This document shows, in pieces, positions 1 through 29,200 of a stretch of DNA of 64,000 nt (position 1 is the first letter of the stretch; every line of letters begins with the position of its first letter). The notes beneath the pieces are model-generated. The model was not told where the DNA came from, searched no databases, and saw only the letters and a list, made by a program, of their open reading frames with translations. The position numbers and the translations under genes are program-made. Origin of the DNA: Lucifuga dentata (lineage: Eukaryota > Chordata > Actinopteri > Ophidiiformes > Bythitidae); NCBI GenBank assembly GCA_014773175.1, contig VXCM01000158.1:2207-66206 (forward strand), in the 5' to 3' direction.

Positions 1-1351
1 GGGGGCGGGCACACAGACACACATGGAGGCAAAGCGAGAACAGAAAGAAACGGAAATGAGTTAAGAGGCGCTGGATTATTTACGTGATATTATCATATGT
101 GTATTATTAACATGATATCAATATTTCATTTTTAAAATATCACGGTTATTGTCAATACCAGTATATTGTGACACCCCTACTTCAGTTCCATATCATAGCG
201 AAAGATATATGTTTAGTTCTTTTATTATGGGACCAGACCTGTCAAAATGCATTTATTGTACATGTGTTTTAACCTATCAGACTTTCACTTATCAGAATTT
301 ATAGCATCAAGAATGTTGCTAATCATCTAAAAGTAAACCACTCTGCCCAGACAAATATTTACATCATAAAATGTTGAACATAAAAATAAGAAGACTGTGG
401 TGATAATTCCACATCTGAATGCAAAACATTGTGTATTTCATATTTTTACTACGTGGTGGAGATTGTTAAGAATCAAGCAACAGATGCTGGATTCGAGCAA
501 ATCAGCCCAATTTTGCAGTTGAAATTGCAGTTGTCCATGGTTTCTTTGTTAATTGACCAAATACAACTAATCACTTTAAAATAAGCAGATAAAGGTGTTT
601 ACACAACATGGCTTATGCTTTAGTCCCAGCATTGTTATAAATTTCTGTTTCTATATTTCTAGATAGACAAGTCTTCCATCATAGCCTTTTGTAGGGTTTG
701 CGTATAGCCCATTTAACCAAAACATCACAAAGCAACATTTAGTAATTTCTGATTTTCTACACCAACAGTAACACTTTTTTTTTTTTTTTNCTTTTTTTTT
801 TTTTTGGTAATATTTTAACATAAACCATAGTGGCTCCAATTATACTGCTTGTTCTGTTGTTCACACATATTCAAAATACAGATTTAGCCTAATCATTAAA
901 AAACTTACACTAATGAGGTAGAACCGTGTGGTTCTTAGACAGGAAGAGAAGGTTGTTTAATAGCTTCCATTACAGACTTAGTTAACACTATCCATTATCC
1001 ATGTGAACTCCATCCCATCTTACACCATTTATTTAAACTTAGAGACAGGACAACAATGCAAAGCAAGTCCAAGAACATTGATCTTTTTGTGCTGGAATCG
1101 TGGCTGTTTGACAACCACCACAAAGGTAATTTTTCTTCCAGCTATCACATTCTAGACCCACTATGATACTCAACTGATCAGCAGCATTTTCATTTGCAAC
1201 GGCTGTGTAGACCAAAACTCCAGACCACTCGGTGACGGTAATTACTGTAGGACTGTAAATGTGTCTGTACATTTGCATACGCATTTTGCAGCTAATTAAG
1301 AAGCTGAAGTGTGCACAAACAAAGCTGAAGGCTGGTGATGAAACCTTCCTA

Positions 1352-1406
<55 letters not shown>

Positions 1407-1700
1407 GGACACAAGTGGTTTGGAAGAGAGTGACGACATGGTTTGGGGTTATAGACAATGCAGGACACAGACGTATTTTGTGGAGCCAATTAGCTTTTTT
1501 TTTTTTTTTTTTTTTTTTTGACCAGAATTGAACTGGTCTAGGATTGACTTGTGCAATGTCAAAAAAAGGTATTGCATATTGGGACACTATGTACATACTG
1601 TACCTTGAACCCTTTTATACTGAAAAAAGTAATAATTTAAAAATAAATTATTTCCTGTTTCCTCTTTCTCCCTTTTTCTCACTCTTCCCTTCTTCTTTAG
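1..1700. other. Intron of sez6 upstream of the first visible exon
   Basis: No coding exon is recognisable here. The stretch contains a poly-T run broken by one N at 790, a (GA)n microsatellite at about 1356-1402 and a poly-T run at about 1495-1519. It ends in a pyrimidine-rich tract and an AG acceptor at 1699-1700. It is read as part of a sez6 intron because the following exon opens mid-codon, so a coding exon must precede it outside the window. Confidence 0.7.
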
Positions 1701-17213
<15,513 letters not shown>

Positions 17214-20200
17214 AAAACATATCTCACCCTGCCACCCACAACTTCTGCCATGAAGTTTTGGCAAACTCTCCCAACCTGCAACCCATTCTTATCTGGTTTC
17301 AGAGCAGAGTTTCAGTCAGCATTCTGAAGATGTGCCACTCCTGCCTCTTCTACTTTATGTCATCAATGCATCTGTGCACAAACAATAACAAAAGTCCAAA
17401 ACCACATTTCCAATGATTCTCTGAGCGTACTGCTACTTGGTGGAAGTTTTGAGACAAAATATTGCTGCAGACTTCTTGCAGACGGCAGACACATCTTGAC
17501 ACCTGTTGCTATATGGTATATACTGTAGGTGGTGCTTGTTCCCAGCTAAAATCATGGACTTTCTGCATTATGAAATTTCTACAAGCTACCTGGTGTTACT
17601 TTACAGTATATACTGTATATATACTATATCCAATTTTCAATAAAGAAGTTTGTAAATACCACAAAAGAGATGTAATGTTAAACTTAAATTTATTTTATAA
17701 GGCCTAGAGTTTTATGATTAACAGAATTAAAAGAAAAGGCTGTGCGACTCCATGGCAATTGAATTTTGACTCCTTACCATTATTGTTGAGGTAATAGCAA
17801 ATGAATGTACATTTTGTGCTCATGAACCACTCAGCTAACAGAATCATTCTATTACAGTGGTGTCGTCATTCCTTCTCCATTCATTTTTTCAGTAACTATA
17901 CTGTCAAGCAAAACGTTTATACAAAGGGTAAATAAAACTTTAAGTGCATGACAGTGTGCACATTTATGAACTGAGAAAAAAGTTTCAAAAGGCTGAAGAG
18001 ATATAACATTTTGGGCACATTGCTATTACCCTGTACTATAATGTATGTAACACAAAGTAAAAATGTATATTATAAAACAGATTAATTTTACTATTGCTTT
18101 GTGGTTGATTATTCTTGTATTTTTCTTGTATTCAGATATTGCCCTTATTAGTCAAATAACTATCACATGCACCCTATGAAGATTAAAAAAATACAGTATG
18201 GCACCCAGACTTTTCTCATTCTGTTTTATTTTTTTACACTAGTAACAATAGAACCAGTAATTTCTATTACAGCCAATGTATCAGCAGGGCTGTAAAACAT
18301 CCTGCCCCAGTACTGCAGTTGTCACAATGTTTTAGTAACTAACCTAATTTGAAGGAACTTGCTGAAAAATTGTTGTTTGTTGTGTGTTTAGATAAAAATC
18401 TAATATTGTATTTTTTTTTCTAAGTCTCGAATATCTACATCTATATCACTCTCAAAAATCAACTATTGTCAGGCTCCAATTTGTATTATCAGTACTGTTC
18501 CTTCTGCTTTACATGCACTATCTGTGACTGCCTTTGATTCTTTTACAGTTTGTATCAATCCAAGCTGTGGATTATTACCAGTCCCACAGAGTTCATTTTA
18601 ATTTAAGCTCTGTTCTGTTGATCCCAGGATTATGTACAGTATGTGCTGTAAATGTGATTTTTGGATGGTTGTGATTCCCAAGTTCCCACCAGTTTGTGGC
18701 TTGTGGTAATCGTCTTATGCTGACCACAGAGGAAAATGAAAGCTAGAGAAATATATGAAAACATAATAATTAAAAGCTAGCCAGTCCAACACAAATTAAT
18801 TAAAGTGTAACTTAACACACCATTTTTTTTTTTTTTTTTTTTTNTTTTTTTTTTTTTTTTTTTCTGGCTAACCTCTACTGGCTGAAGTTCTCACCTCGCT
18901 GCAGAGTGCACTCTGGTGTTTTCCATCATTGTGATGAACAAACTCTTCATAGTTCACCCTACAGTGAGGTGAGAACTTTAACCAGTAGAGGTCAGCAAAA
19001 ACAAGGTTTTCATAAATTGCCCTTTATAAAGACCCCAAGTGAGCTCATAAACTCAATAACTTTTCTATACAAATGTTCAGCTTGGAGGGTATTTGAAATC
19101 ACATTTTGTGTTTTACTACATGGATATGGTACAACATATATATTTTGATCAAAACTTTAACTACCCTGCAGAATATGGTTTTTGTTTTTGCTTTCAAACA
19201 ATATGATTTTCTGCTTGCTAATTACATATTAACAAGACCAAAATGCATAATTAAAATTAACACTCTTCTAAATCAAGACTATATATTTTCCCTATGTATA
19301 CAGCAGCCATTTGTTGATATAGAGTTATGAGGATATGAGACATACAGAGAGGTTATACTAATTTCTATGCTTGCATCCTAAAGTAAAGTGTCAGTATATC
19401 TATCAGTATTTCTATAAAAGCCTTTGTTTCTGTCATGTTCATACAATTTTTTTTCATATATTCTGTGAACTGCCCAAGACCGACAAGCTGTATTTATTTT
19501 ATAATGCACAATGGCCTCTGTTGATCATTGCAACTTTGTCACTATTGTATAATATGCACTCTAAGTAATCTAAACCCACACAGTAGCTTTGTTTATTTTA
19601 ATATTTTAAACTTATTTTATTGAGAGTAAATTCTGCATTTCAAATGTAATATTTATATTTAACAACTTCTACCATCACTGCACCACTATCATTCCTATTT
19701 AACTGCTTTGTCTGTCTGGTCTTTACAGGACACATGAAAAAGATTAAGAGGTGTCCATTTAGAGACTTTAAAGCAAGAATTGCCTTTTGGGACCCTCTCT
19801 GCACTGATCAACTCTCCCTCCAACAAGCTTTGCTCTAAAATGGTTTCTTTCAATTTCCCTTTTGGGTGAATTATTATGAATATATCTTTCTTTCCAATGT
19901 CAAATCTGCAAATCTACAGATCACCATGGTGATATTTTTTTGTAAAGTGCTGACGACCTTTGGTGTTTGTATGTTATGAAGCTCAACGCCAGTAGCAGTT
20001 AGAGACTGAGGGAAAATGGTGCTTCGATTGTTAATGAAATCCATGAGATATGAACTCAGCATGACCCACCATTCTTGGAATTTTGTCATCTTTTGTGTTT
20101 CTTTTCAATGTGTGTATGGGTCTGCTATTTGTAAATAAACTGCCTGTCCAATACAGGTGCCTCGTAACCTGAGAAATCATTTACTGTAAATAAATGTTTG
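17214..20200 (+). other. sez6: Likely 3' UTR and flank of sez6
   Basis: AT-rich non-coding sequence after both possible stops. Candidate AATAAA poly(A) signals are at 16854-16859, 17639-17644, 20134-20139 and 20189-20194; which is used cannot be told. A poly-T run with N at 18844 and a 35-bp imperfect inverted repeat (18867-18996) interrupt it, so a single continuous UTR is not certain. Confidence 0.45.
18867..18996. repeat. Foldback element with 35-bp inverted arms
   Basis: Arms at 18867-18901 and 18962-18996 match as reverse complements at 31 of 35 positions (for example ACCTCTACTGG against CCAGTAGAGGT, and AGTTCTCACCTC against GAGGTGAGAACT). Just inside the left arm is a 14-bp palindrome CAGAGTGCACTCTG (18902-18915). 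Fits a short MITE; a poly-T/N assembly join adjoins it on the left. Confidence 0.7.
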
Positions 20201-20805
20201 AGAAAATTTAAGCTTCCATTTAAATAGATGATTTTGTATTTGTGTTGGTCCATTTCATCATTCCTTCATTTCCTTGATTTAAAATGGAACCCATCAAACA
20301 TTCGCATGGTAGTTTGTAAGATATACAGTAAAGGTTAAGCAACAACTTATTAATTTATGATTATAGTACATATGTTCTGAAATATACACTTCCACAATAA
20401 AGTAGACCCTGAATCAATTTAGGATGGACACCCAGAGATCCCATACAATTACTTTAAGATTTGGTTAGATAACAGCTAGTACTTCAGTTGCAACTATTGA
20501 GTCTCTTGCAAATGAAATATTTACTAAAATTATCTGGAATATAAAATGTTTATGCTATGAACAGAGGTCTTCAGTCATTTAGTCATTCAGCCATTCAGAA
20601 CAGCTGTGTAGCAGACCAACAAAATCAAATCAAGTCAAAATAATGACGATCCTTTGATTAATAATAAAATATATTATTTATAATAAATCGGTTTTGAGCC
20701 TTAATGAGTAAGCTAATTGATAATCTATTTTGATTTGTTAGTGCAAGTTTAAAAAAAAACAAACAAAAAAAAAAGCAAATGAATACAGTTCTACACATTC
20801 CAGAA

Positions 20806-21320
20806 AAAGCCGGGTGCTGCATTGTGTGCAGCTTCATGTTTTATTTAAAATAGTTTTGCTGACATTTTGCAGCCAGTGGTCTTCCTCACAGTGCAAACTT
20901 TTATTAGTCAAGATAATAACCTAATGACTTACAGGTATAGAGCAAACCATGCCTAATGAGAAACGTACAGTCTCACACTGCTACAAGGATCCGCAGGCAT
21001 AACACTGGGGCATACAAAGACCTCAGTGATAGGTTCACGTTTCTTGTAACCTGTTTTGTAGTGTCGGACGAACATTACTGTTACTAATTTCTGTTCTCTA
21101 CATCAGGTTTTGTAATGAAATATTGTAGAGTCAATGTATTTTTGTTGCTTGCCCACTGTGGCTGTTTGAGTTTTGCATCTGTAGCAGTCTGTTGCACACC
21201 TGTGTGTAATTAGCTGGTTAATCTGTTATCTGCTACAAACTGTAGCTCTGCTCTCACACGCTCTGAGGAAGGCCACAAAGACTGATTATTTTGAGATTTT
21301 TTTATTTTTTTTTTAGTTTT
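20806..21320. repeat. Possible degenerate transposon with 'gaggaaggccac' ends
   Basis: GCCAGTGGTCTTCCTCACAG near 20870 and CTCTGAGGAAGGCCACAAAG near 21262 are approximately inverted relative to each other, a pattern of a known class of dispersed fish repeats. The match is short and ends are unclear. Confidence 0.3.
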
Positions 21321-21519
21321 ACTTGTAGACAGACTGTTACTGCAAAATTGGGGTTGCATGTGCACAGGACTGTTTATGACTTTTTCAGTTAAGTTATAAT
21401 TACCTCACTAAGTAAGTGATAAGGGGTATAAAATTATCAAGACTGTCATTTTTTTTTTTTTAACCAAATTTGATTGTAGTTTTGGTTGTAGCTTTTTTGT
21501 TTTATTTTTTCAAACTCAA

Positions 21520-21738
21520 AGCTACGGTGGCAGAGAAGTGCAAAACACATCCTCAAATTGCAAAACTTATTAATGAATCAGAAAACACTTTAACAAATTA
21601 CAAAACACTAACAATTTTGAAAACCCTTTAAAAATTTTGAAACCCTTAAAAATTTCAAAAGCACTTTTGCAATTTAGAAATCTCTTTTATTTTGGAAATT
21701 GTAAAAGTGTTTTCGCACACTTCTTGGCCATGTACCTC
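21520..21738. repeat. Short MITE-like element ('tacggtggc...caaaacac')
   Basis: The left end TACGGTGGCAGAGAAGTGC and the right end read in reverse, TACATGGCCAAGAAGTGTGC, resemble each other. The interior consists of repeated AAAACAC/AAATTG words. This is the structure of a short non-autonomous DNA transposon. Confidence 0.45.
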
Positions 21739-21883
21739 CAGGAAAATACGTATCAAGCCTTCATTTCAAAGATAAAAGCGTAAGCTGCCATTGTCAGTAT
21801 GGGAGTTTTATAAAAACTTGGTTTTTAACAAAATACAGTAGCGCAAAAAAAAAAAAAAAAAAAANAAAAAAAAAAAAAAAAAA

Positions 21884-22985
21884 AGCGAGTGAACCTTTTG
21901 GAATTTCTCAGATTTCTGTGTCAATTACTCAAATGCGGTCTGCCTTCATCAAAATCACAATAAGAGACAAGCACAAAACAAGCTTAATATCATGATAAAG
22001 AAATAACATCACACTTGTTCTTAACAACAGAGAAAACATATTTAAATATTTACAGTCTCAGTTTTAAAAGTAAGTCAATCTGTAAAGCAACTTCCTGACA
22101 AAAGCTAACTGGAGTCAGGTGCTCCCATCAATGAGAAGAGACTGGAGGTGTGGGTTGTAGAGGTGTCCAACCATGCTTAAAAAATAAAATAAAATAGCAC
22201 ACAAAGTCTGGTTAACGACAGACTTTGCTCCTCTCTTTTCAAATGAACCATGACCAGATCAAAACTATTTTTAAAGGACCATAGAAGAGGAATTGTATAA
22301 ATGCATAAAGCTGGAATTTGCTACAAAAGCACCTGTAAAATATTTGTTGTGCATCAATCCACAATTAAGACAGACTTTCTACAAGTGGAGGCAATTTAGT
22401 GCTGTTGCTGCTCCTCCCTGGAGTGGACATTATGAAAAGCTCCCACCAAGATCACAATGTGCAATACTGAAGGAGGTGAAAAAGAACTTATGCTACACCA
22501 GAAGACTTGCAGAAATATTTAGAAGTTGTTAAAGTCTCTGTCCGCTGAAACAGCACTGAGCAAAAATGGAAGGAAACCCTAACGGAGACTACAGCTCCCA
22601 GAAAAAGGGTGTTTAGGTTAATTGCTTGTGGACAGATAAGACCAGGGTTGTACTTTGGTTTGCTGCACAAGAAACTGTGAGAAGAAAAATTTTGCAGGAC
22701 ATTGTCAGAGTCATAGTACTATGACCTAAAACACACAAGTAAATTTACAACAGCATTGTCTAATAAAAGAAAAAAATAATGATTTGAAATGACCAAGTCA
22801 GAGTCCAGACCTCAACCCAGTATACCTGCATGACATAAAGAGGATTGTTCCTGCAATAAAACCCAGAAATATAGATGAAATGAAGCAGTTTTGTAGTGAG
22901 GAATGATCTAAGATGAACAGCTACAGGAAACACTTGCCTGAGGTACTCAGTCAACTAATTAGTAAGAGTTCTTAGTAACATTCAC
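21884..22985 (+). pseudogene. Second decayed Tc1/mariner-like copy
   Basis: It starts with AGCGAGTGAACCTTTTGG, as in the copy at 14952. Within it are GACCAGATCAAAACTA, a DLKHTSK remnant near 22719 (the DDE D region) and QSPDLNPVYLHDIKR near 22795, the well-known SPDLNPIE-type motif around the third catalytic residue. Many stops and indels. It shares both ends and order with the intronic copy, so they are the same family. It begins at a poly-A/N join. Confidence 0.72.
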
Positions 22986-25900
22986 AGACTTGATAGAGGT
23001 TGATTGCTTTTGTCACGTTCAATAGATTTGTGTGTTGAGTGGTTGCAGCTGGAGATTGAGCAGCTTCAAATGTCCAGCTGGCACAGAGGTACCTCTCATA
23101 GGGATAAATTAGGTCTTTGGGCATTTGATTAAAAGGATTAAGATTTTATGAGATTCTAATTAGTCTTCTAAATGCAGGGTACATGTAAGGGGAATCAATT
23201 AACATTTGTCAATTATTGCACTTTGGATATTTTTGGCCTGGAAAATTCTTCAGTAGAAGTTACAATGTAACTGTACCTTGATCTAAATTCAGTTTACATA
23301 AATAGTCATACACAGATCACATTCCTGACTGAACCTGGAAAAGTTTTTTTTTTCTATCAGAGATTCCAATAGAAAATAATAATATAAATAATAAACATTA
23401 TTGTAAAATATCTAATAAAATAACTGATCATATCAGAAGTGCAGCCAGGAGGATTTATGAAGACCTTTTCTGCTAGTAGGTCATTTGTTTTAAGTGAGAG
23501 CAGGTTTGTGTCAGCGGGTCTTTGAACTGTTGGGGTTCAGTCACCCAAGATTTTGGCTGACTTTGCACAGAGGCATCAAGAAGCTTGAGCCATTAAAATG
23601 TAAATTCCCTGTGCAGTCATTCCAGACTGAGGGAGGACAACTGCAGATGTACTCGTGGTTTGTAGAGCTGTGTCAGCTTGTCCTTTGCATTTCACATGTT
23701 AATCACCAGCAGAATGACCCAATATGTTTACACAGAGATGAAAAATGCCACAAAGGCATTTTAAAAAATAACAATGTCACAACAAAAACACAGAAAGCCA
23801 CGAGACACTCTATGAAGCTCACAGTGTTTACTTTTAATTGAGCTTTTAAGGCTGTATATCATGTTTTTGTTTTTTTTAATTGCAGTATATTGTAAGGTGT
23901 TGCTATCATTTAATTAGGTAAAACAGTGAAAATAATTAAAATTTGTATCCTGCATAAAGCCAAAATTATGTTAAAAATTAACAGCTCAGAGGTGCCACCT
24001 AATAGTCTACAAAGGTACTAAATATACACATGATATTGCTCTGCATCAGCTACAACCCATGCTAACAGCAGATTGGTATGTACACGCTAAAAGGATGGGA
24101 GAAAATTAAGCCAGAACAACTACAGGTTGGATAAGAAAATTGTTAAAAGACCGGTGGTGTCAGTGACTGATACACTGAAATATAGCATCTGTTCCTCTAA
24201 GACGTCCATCCTCTAAGATGTCCTTCTTTTGTTTGCATTTCTTTTGTCAACAAAGCAGAGTGCATTTTATCAGGGTGCCAGAAGGTGGCAGTCCACTACT
24301 AAGTGAGCTGTCTAAGTGGTCAGCTTCCTCCATGCATAATGAAGGTCAGGGTTACAGGCTTAGATAGTTCACAATTAAACTAAAACACCTTGTTTTCTAT
24401 TCAGTGGAGACCAGAACATGGCAATTAACCCACTAATACAGCAAATCATTAGACCCTTTCTGTGTCAACAGCCAAAGGGCAGAAACTCACATGGGGCTGT
24501 GCAATTTACAGTATAGTTTAATGTAATGTAAAATGCATGAAACTCTCTTATACACTACGTTATCTGTCTGTTGCAAGATCAAACTGCATATATATACAAA
24601 ATGGTTATGCCAATCTTATACCACGACTATATATGCAGACAGATGGAAAGGGGGGGGGCAAAAAAGAAGAAAAAAGGAGAAAAAAGAAGAAACAAAGGGA
24701 AAAAGAGAAAGAAAAGGAAAAAAGCATGAAACAATGCTGTCATATGAACATTCAGCACCATTGTATGTGTGTATTAATAACATACTCTGTGTCGCCCTTA
24801 TCTGTTTCAAATTTGTTAAATTTGCTCATATGTACTTTGACAATTGTAGTCATTATTTGGACAGCCAGTGGGCAGAAATATATTTTAAGGTAACCTATTC
24901 ACACTCTCCAAATTGCCACAGAGAATTTATTTTGTGCAATTATTGCATGATTTGTAGATCCAGAGCATAGCTAACATTAGCCAGTGCACTAACAAGCTTG
25001 TTAGCCTGCCAACTTAAAAAAAAAAAAAAAAAAANAAAAAAAAAAAAAAAAACACATTTAAGGTCACACACAGTTGCACCATTTAATCACTCATGTATTA
25101 CATCAGAATCACAGAAGTTCACAATAAATATACACATAATGTACCTTAACATTTCAAATCTATGAAAATGTGGACATTGATTGATTTAAATAAAAAGTAT
25201 ATCTAAGTATATTTACGCTGTATTGTCTGGATAGGCAAAATGAATAAATATGACAAAGATTAATGTTATGACATATGACACAAACGTGTAGCTGAGACAG
25301 AGATGCAGTTATACATAGATGATACCATAAATGCTTTGAAAACACTTAAGTTAGCTACAATTGGTAAATTGATGCTTTATATTATTGATATATTGTATTT
25401 TATTCCGACTCTATTAAGTTTATTTTTTTGTGGTGAAGTCATTTCTCAAATTGAAACTGATACAACTCATTTGGGGAATTTCAATATTTCAGTTTCCACA
25501 ATGAGTCTAACATTGTGTCTGGAAAAAACAGAGATCATAGTTTTTTCTTTTCATCAAGCTTCTGAATTTCTTTGTTTTTCAAGGCCAGCATAGTTACCAA
25601 GATGCTAACATTTTGTCTTTTCCTTTATTCCTGCATTACTAGTCTTCATGTAAGAATAATCTCCAGATTCCCTCTAAGAATAAGAACAATTTTCTCATGA
25701 GCAATGGCTGATGAGGCAGACAGCCAGACAGGATTCAGTATTTGTTATTACAAACTGCAGCCTCAGGAAGCAATTTCGCACAAAACAAGGGGTAACCCCT
25801 CTGTGCAGCTCTGGAGCTGGTTGATGTGGCCAGATGCTGAGTCTCTCTAGCATATTACGGCTTCCATAATAGCCACAAATCAGTGAGACTCAAGTAAAGA

Positions 25901-26238
25901 AAGGATAGTTAGAATTACTTCCCATCTCCAACCTCCAGACCCTGCTTCTGGTATGGTTTACCTCAGACAGAGTGGAAAGTGTTTTGTTAGTAACACACCT
26001 TGTAACTTTGTTTTATATGTAATTCTCTCATAAGAGGAAGACCCCCTCTAGACATTATAAATTAAAGTACCAAAAAAGAGAAAAAACATCCTGGCATTTT
26101 TGGTAACATGTCAATGCTATAGTGGAGTAAATTAAAGGAGCTAACAGGGAGTTAAGCCAGATGACTGCTTGGACCAGGAGTTGATCTTGATTCTGGGAGA
26201 TCAGTCCCATTCAAGGACCTTATTGACCACCGGCAGTC

Positions 26239-26276
26239 TGTGTGTGTGTGTGCGTGTGTGTGTGCGTGCGTGCGTG
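26239..26276. repeat. (TG)n microsatellite
   Basis: TG dinucleotide run with CG interruptions in the sez6-lhx1 interval. Confidence 0.9.
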
Positions 26277-29200
26277 GGATATCACATATACTGAAAATCT
26301 GAGCTAGAGCAAGTATGAGCTACAGATTGAGGGTTTTAAACAAGGGGTGACAAAAGGAAGAGAGGCATAGGGTGGAGGGAGTGGATGGGCTGGTGAGAAG
26401 ATAATGCAGCATGACACCTCTGAAATGCAACCCTGGTTACCATGGCAAAGAAGCAGAATGGGCCCGTCTCTCAGGAACCTGAAATAAAGCCACTTGTAAA
26501 TGATATTTGATGAGTATTTAGATCATGTTCCTGCTCAGGAAAGACATTTTGTCAGGTTCTTCTGTGTCAGTACTTCTACAATTGATCAGTCTATGCTGAA
26601 ACTGAGCTAATAAATCTGATATTGATGCTAATCTTTCAAATGCAAATCTTCAGCTTTATCCTGAATTCAATACATTTTTTGAACAGGTCGCTACTGTCAG
26701 CTATTGAATAAAGCATATGAGTATAGGACAAATACAGATCAAAACATTTCAAGCACACTGTGAAAGTTTATATGTAATATCAAATTGAGAGAGTTACTAT
26801 TTTTAATACACTATAATTGTTATTTCACCTTTACTATGTAATGTCTTTTGAGCTTTCCAGGTGCATTGGGATATCATATCTTATCCATCTTATATGTACA
26901 GTAAATTTGCACTGAACAATCCTATTTGCTAAAAGCATAAGAAGAGCAGAGATCTGTGTACTTAGAGCTAATATGGTGTGTGTGGGTGTTTCTCTGTGTG
27001 TGAGGGTGTTGCCATTGTTTTTTGTAGTCACGTTAGTCATGTTAATTAGGTTTTATTTCAGCTTGCTGGTGACCTACAACTAGCTGTAAAACTTCACAAG
27101 TATATGACTGTGTAGTTGTGAAAAGTACATATGTGGTCAACTAGCTTAACAGCAGAAATGATACTAATATTAATTAACTGATTTTCAGCTTGTTAGAGTA
27201 TCTGCTGTAGTAACCCATAGAGCCAAAGTCTATATTAAAGCATAAAGTTGTTGGTACATATGGATAACTATACAGAATGGCAAGAACAAATTTAAGTAAG
27301 GTACAGGATGAAGTTGCCTGGCAATGTATAATTTGTATTAATCTGTGCCTGGTGAAAGAGAAAGGTGTAAATTTTTCCTGAACATAGGATAAATTTGGTG
27401 AATGATTTAAAAGGGAAATGAACTAAAACCTTTTATATGTACAACTTGCTGATAAAATAATATCATCAGTGTAATTGGAAGAAAATATTATCTGCATTAT
27501 TACTGCTGTGTCTAAGTAGATTCAAGATTAGGGTGATTAGGTAGATTGTTATTGATATAGTCCTAATTTTAAATAAAGCAGTATTATCAGCTGAGAAAGT
27601 GGGGGTAACTAATTACAACTGGAACCGACTTCTGTCTCATTGAACATTAGAACATTTTAGAGTTGATTAAATACTATGCATTCATTGCCTGAAGGAACAA
27701 GCGCTAGAAATTTTAGGCACAATTTTGTTCCTTGTCCTTCTCATTTGCAGTGATTGTTGTTTGAATTGTAATGCCAATGGAAACCAATGGGTACCTAAAT
27801 ATTAACAGATCTGTGAGGTTGATTATTATTTAATACACACGTCTCTCTTCAAGACACTATCAGTTTTATATACTGTGCACTCATTTCTGTTTGTTTTTAT
27901 CCCCTATTTTGATATATCTGATTATCCGAAATAGATTAAGTGAATGGTAGGATGTATAACGTATGTTTTAAATAAAATTTTCAAACCACAATGATTAACG
28001 TTCAATGAGGTAGACTGCAAAACGATAATTATAAGACAGATCTACTGTGTATGAGATAGCTATACCACCTGTCTGCTCGTTCAGCTACTCCAGGCCTCTT
28101 TATACCCGGTGGAGTACTGGCAACCCAGGTGATGTTATTTTTGGGTTAATTTTTTTAATAGATGAAATCTAACAAATGAGAGTTCATATACAGCCTTGGA
28201 GATCTGCTTTTTTCAGTGGAATATGCACAAAATAAGTGAGAATCTCCCCAAAATAGATGGGTTTGAAGCGGCTAGGTTCTGTCCATTGCTGTCTTTGCAC
28301 TCCTGTTTTCTTCTGTCAGCCCCACCGCTGTTGGACTGCTTACTAAGCCAGAACTAATCACATCTGACTGCTATCTGTCTCCATCAATTACACACTGGAT
28401 GCCTCCTGACCTCCTGCCATCACACAGTAGAAACAGATCCTACTGCCACATCCACAACAGACACCTGCTGAACTTGTGTAGCTGCTCTGTTCATTCATTC
28501 ATTCTTTTTTTGACTTCACCGGCTTATTCCTGAGTAACACTGTTGGTGGTGAGTGATAATATCAGGTGCAGTTCTGTACTAAAGCCCATAGATGCTTGAG
28601 TCAGCATCTGCATGATTTGAAGCACATTTTATGATACTTAAAACTTTGATGGAAAATTTTCATTTTTACTTCAATTTTGATAGCTGCTGTGTTCTGTCAT
28701 TTTTTAAATTGCAGTGGTGAAAAGATTTAGATTTTTCACTAATGTTAGGTTACTAAATCTACTAGCCTGTAATATTAAAAGTAAAAACTTTATTTTCTAT
28801 TTTTCTATTTTTTTCCCAACCCAAGATAATCCTAAAGTATATATTACTGTATATTTTCTTGTATGTTATAGGCTCTGGGAATATAACACTGATGAATAGA
28901 AACATGACAAATGTATCTGGATTTCAGCTCTCTAAGCTTTTAATTGTGATCTACATTAAATCAAACCTCATCATTCCTTTATCAATGTGAAATCACCTTT
29001 TAATTGCCAGCAGTACTCTGGCTAATGGTGTGATGACTGGATAACTCCAGTCTCTCCTAATGGTTTTGCCATGGAGAGATAACCTCTTGGCTTGTGATTG
29101 GATGGTTGTGTGTTCCTTTTTGCTCTTTGCTCTCAAAATAACACAGGTACAGTACTATGAGGAGGTACTCTATATAGTCAGTCTTTGCCGTTTCTCTTCC

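Noticed and set aside
1039..1596. 185-codon minus-strand open frame
   Set aside because: It runs through a GA microsatellite and a poly-T tract; no recognisable domain; lies in a sez6 intron.
24533..24970. 145-codon open frame near 24.5 kb
   Set aside because: Its middle is a Lys/Glu-rich stretch from an A/G-rich tract; no homology or conservation signal visible.
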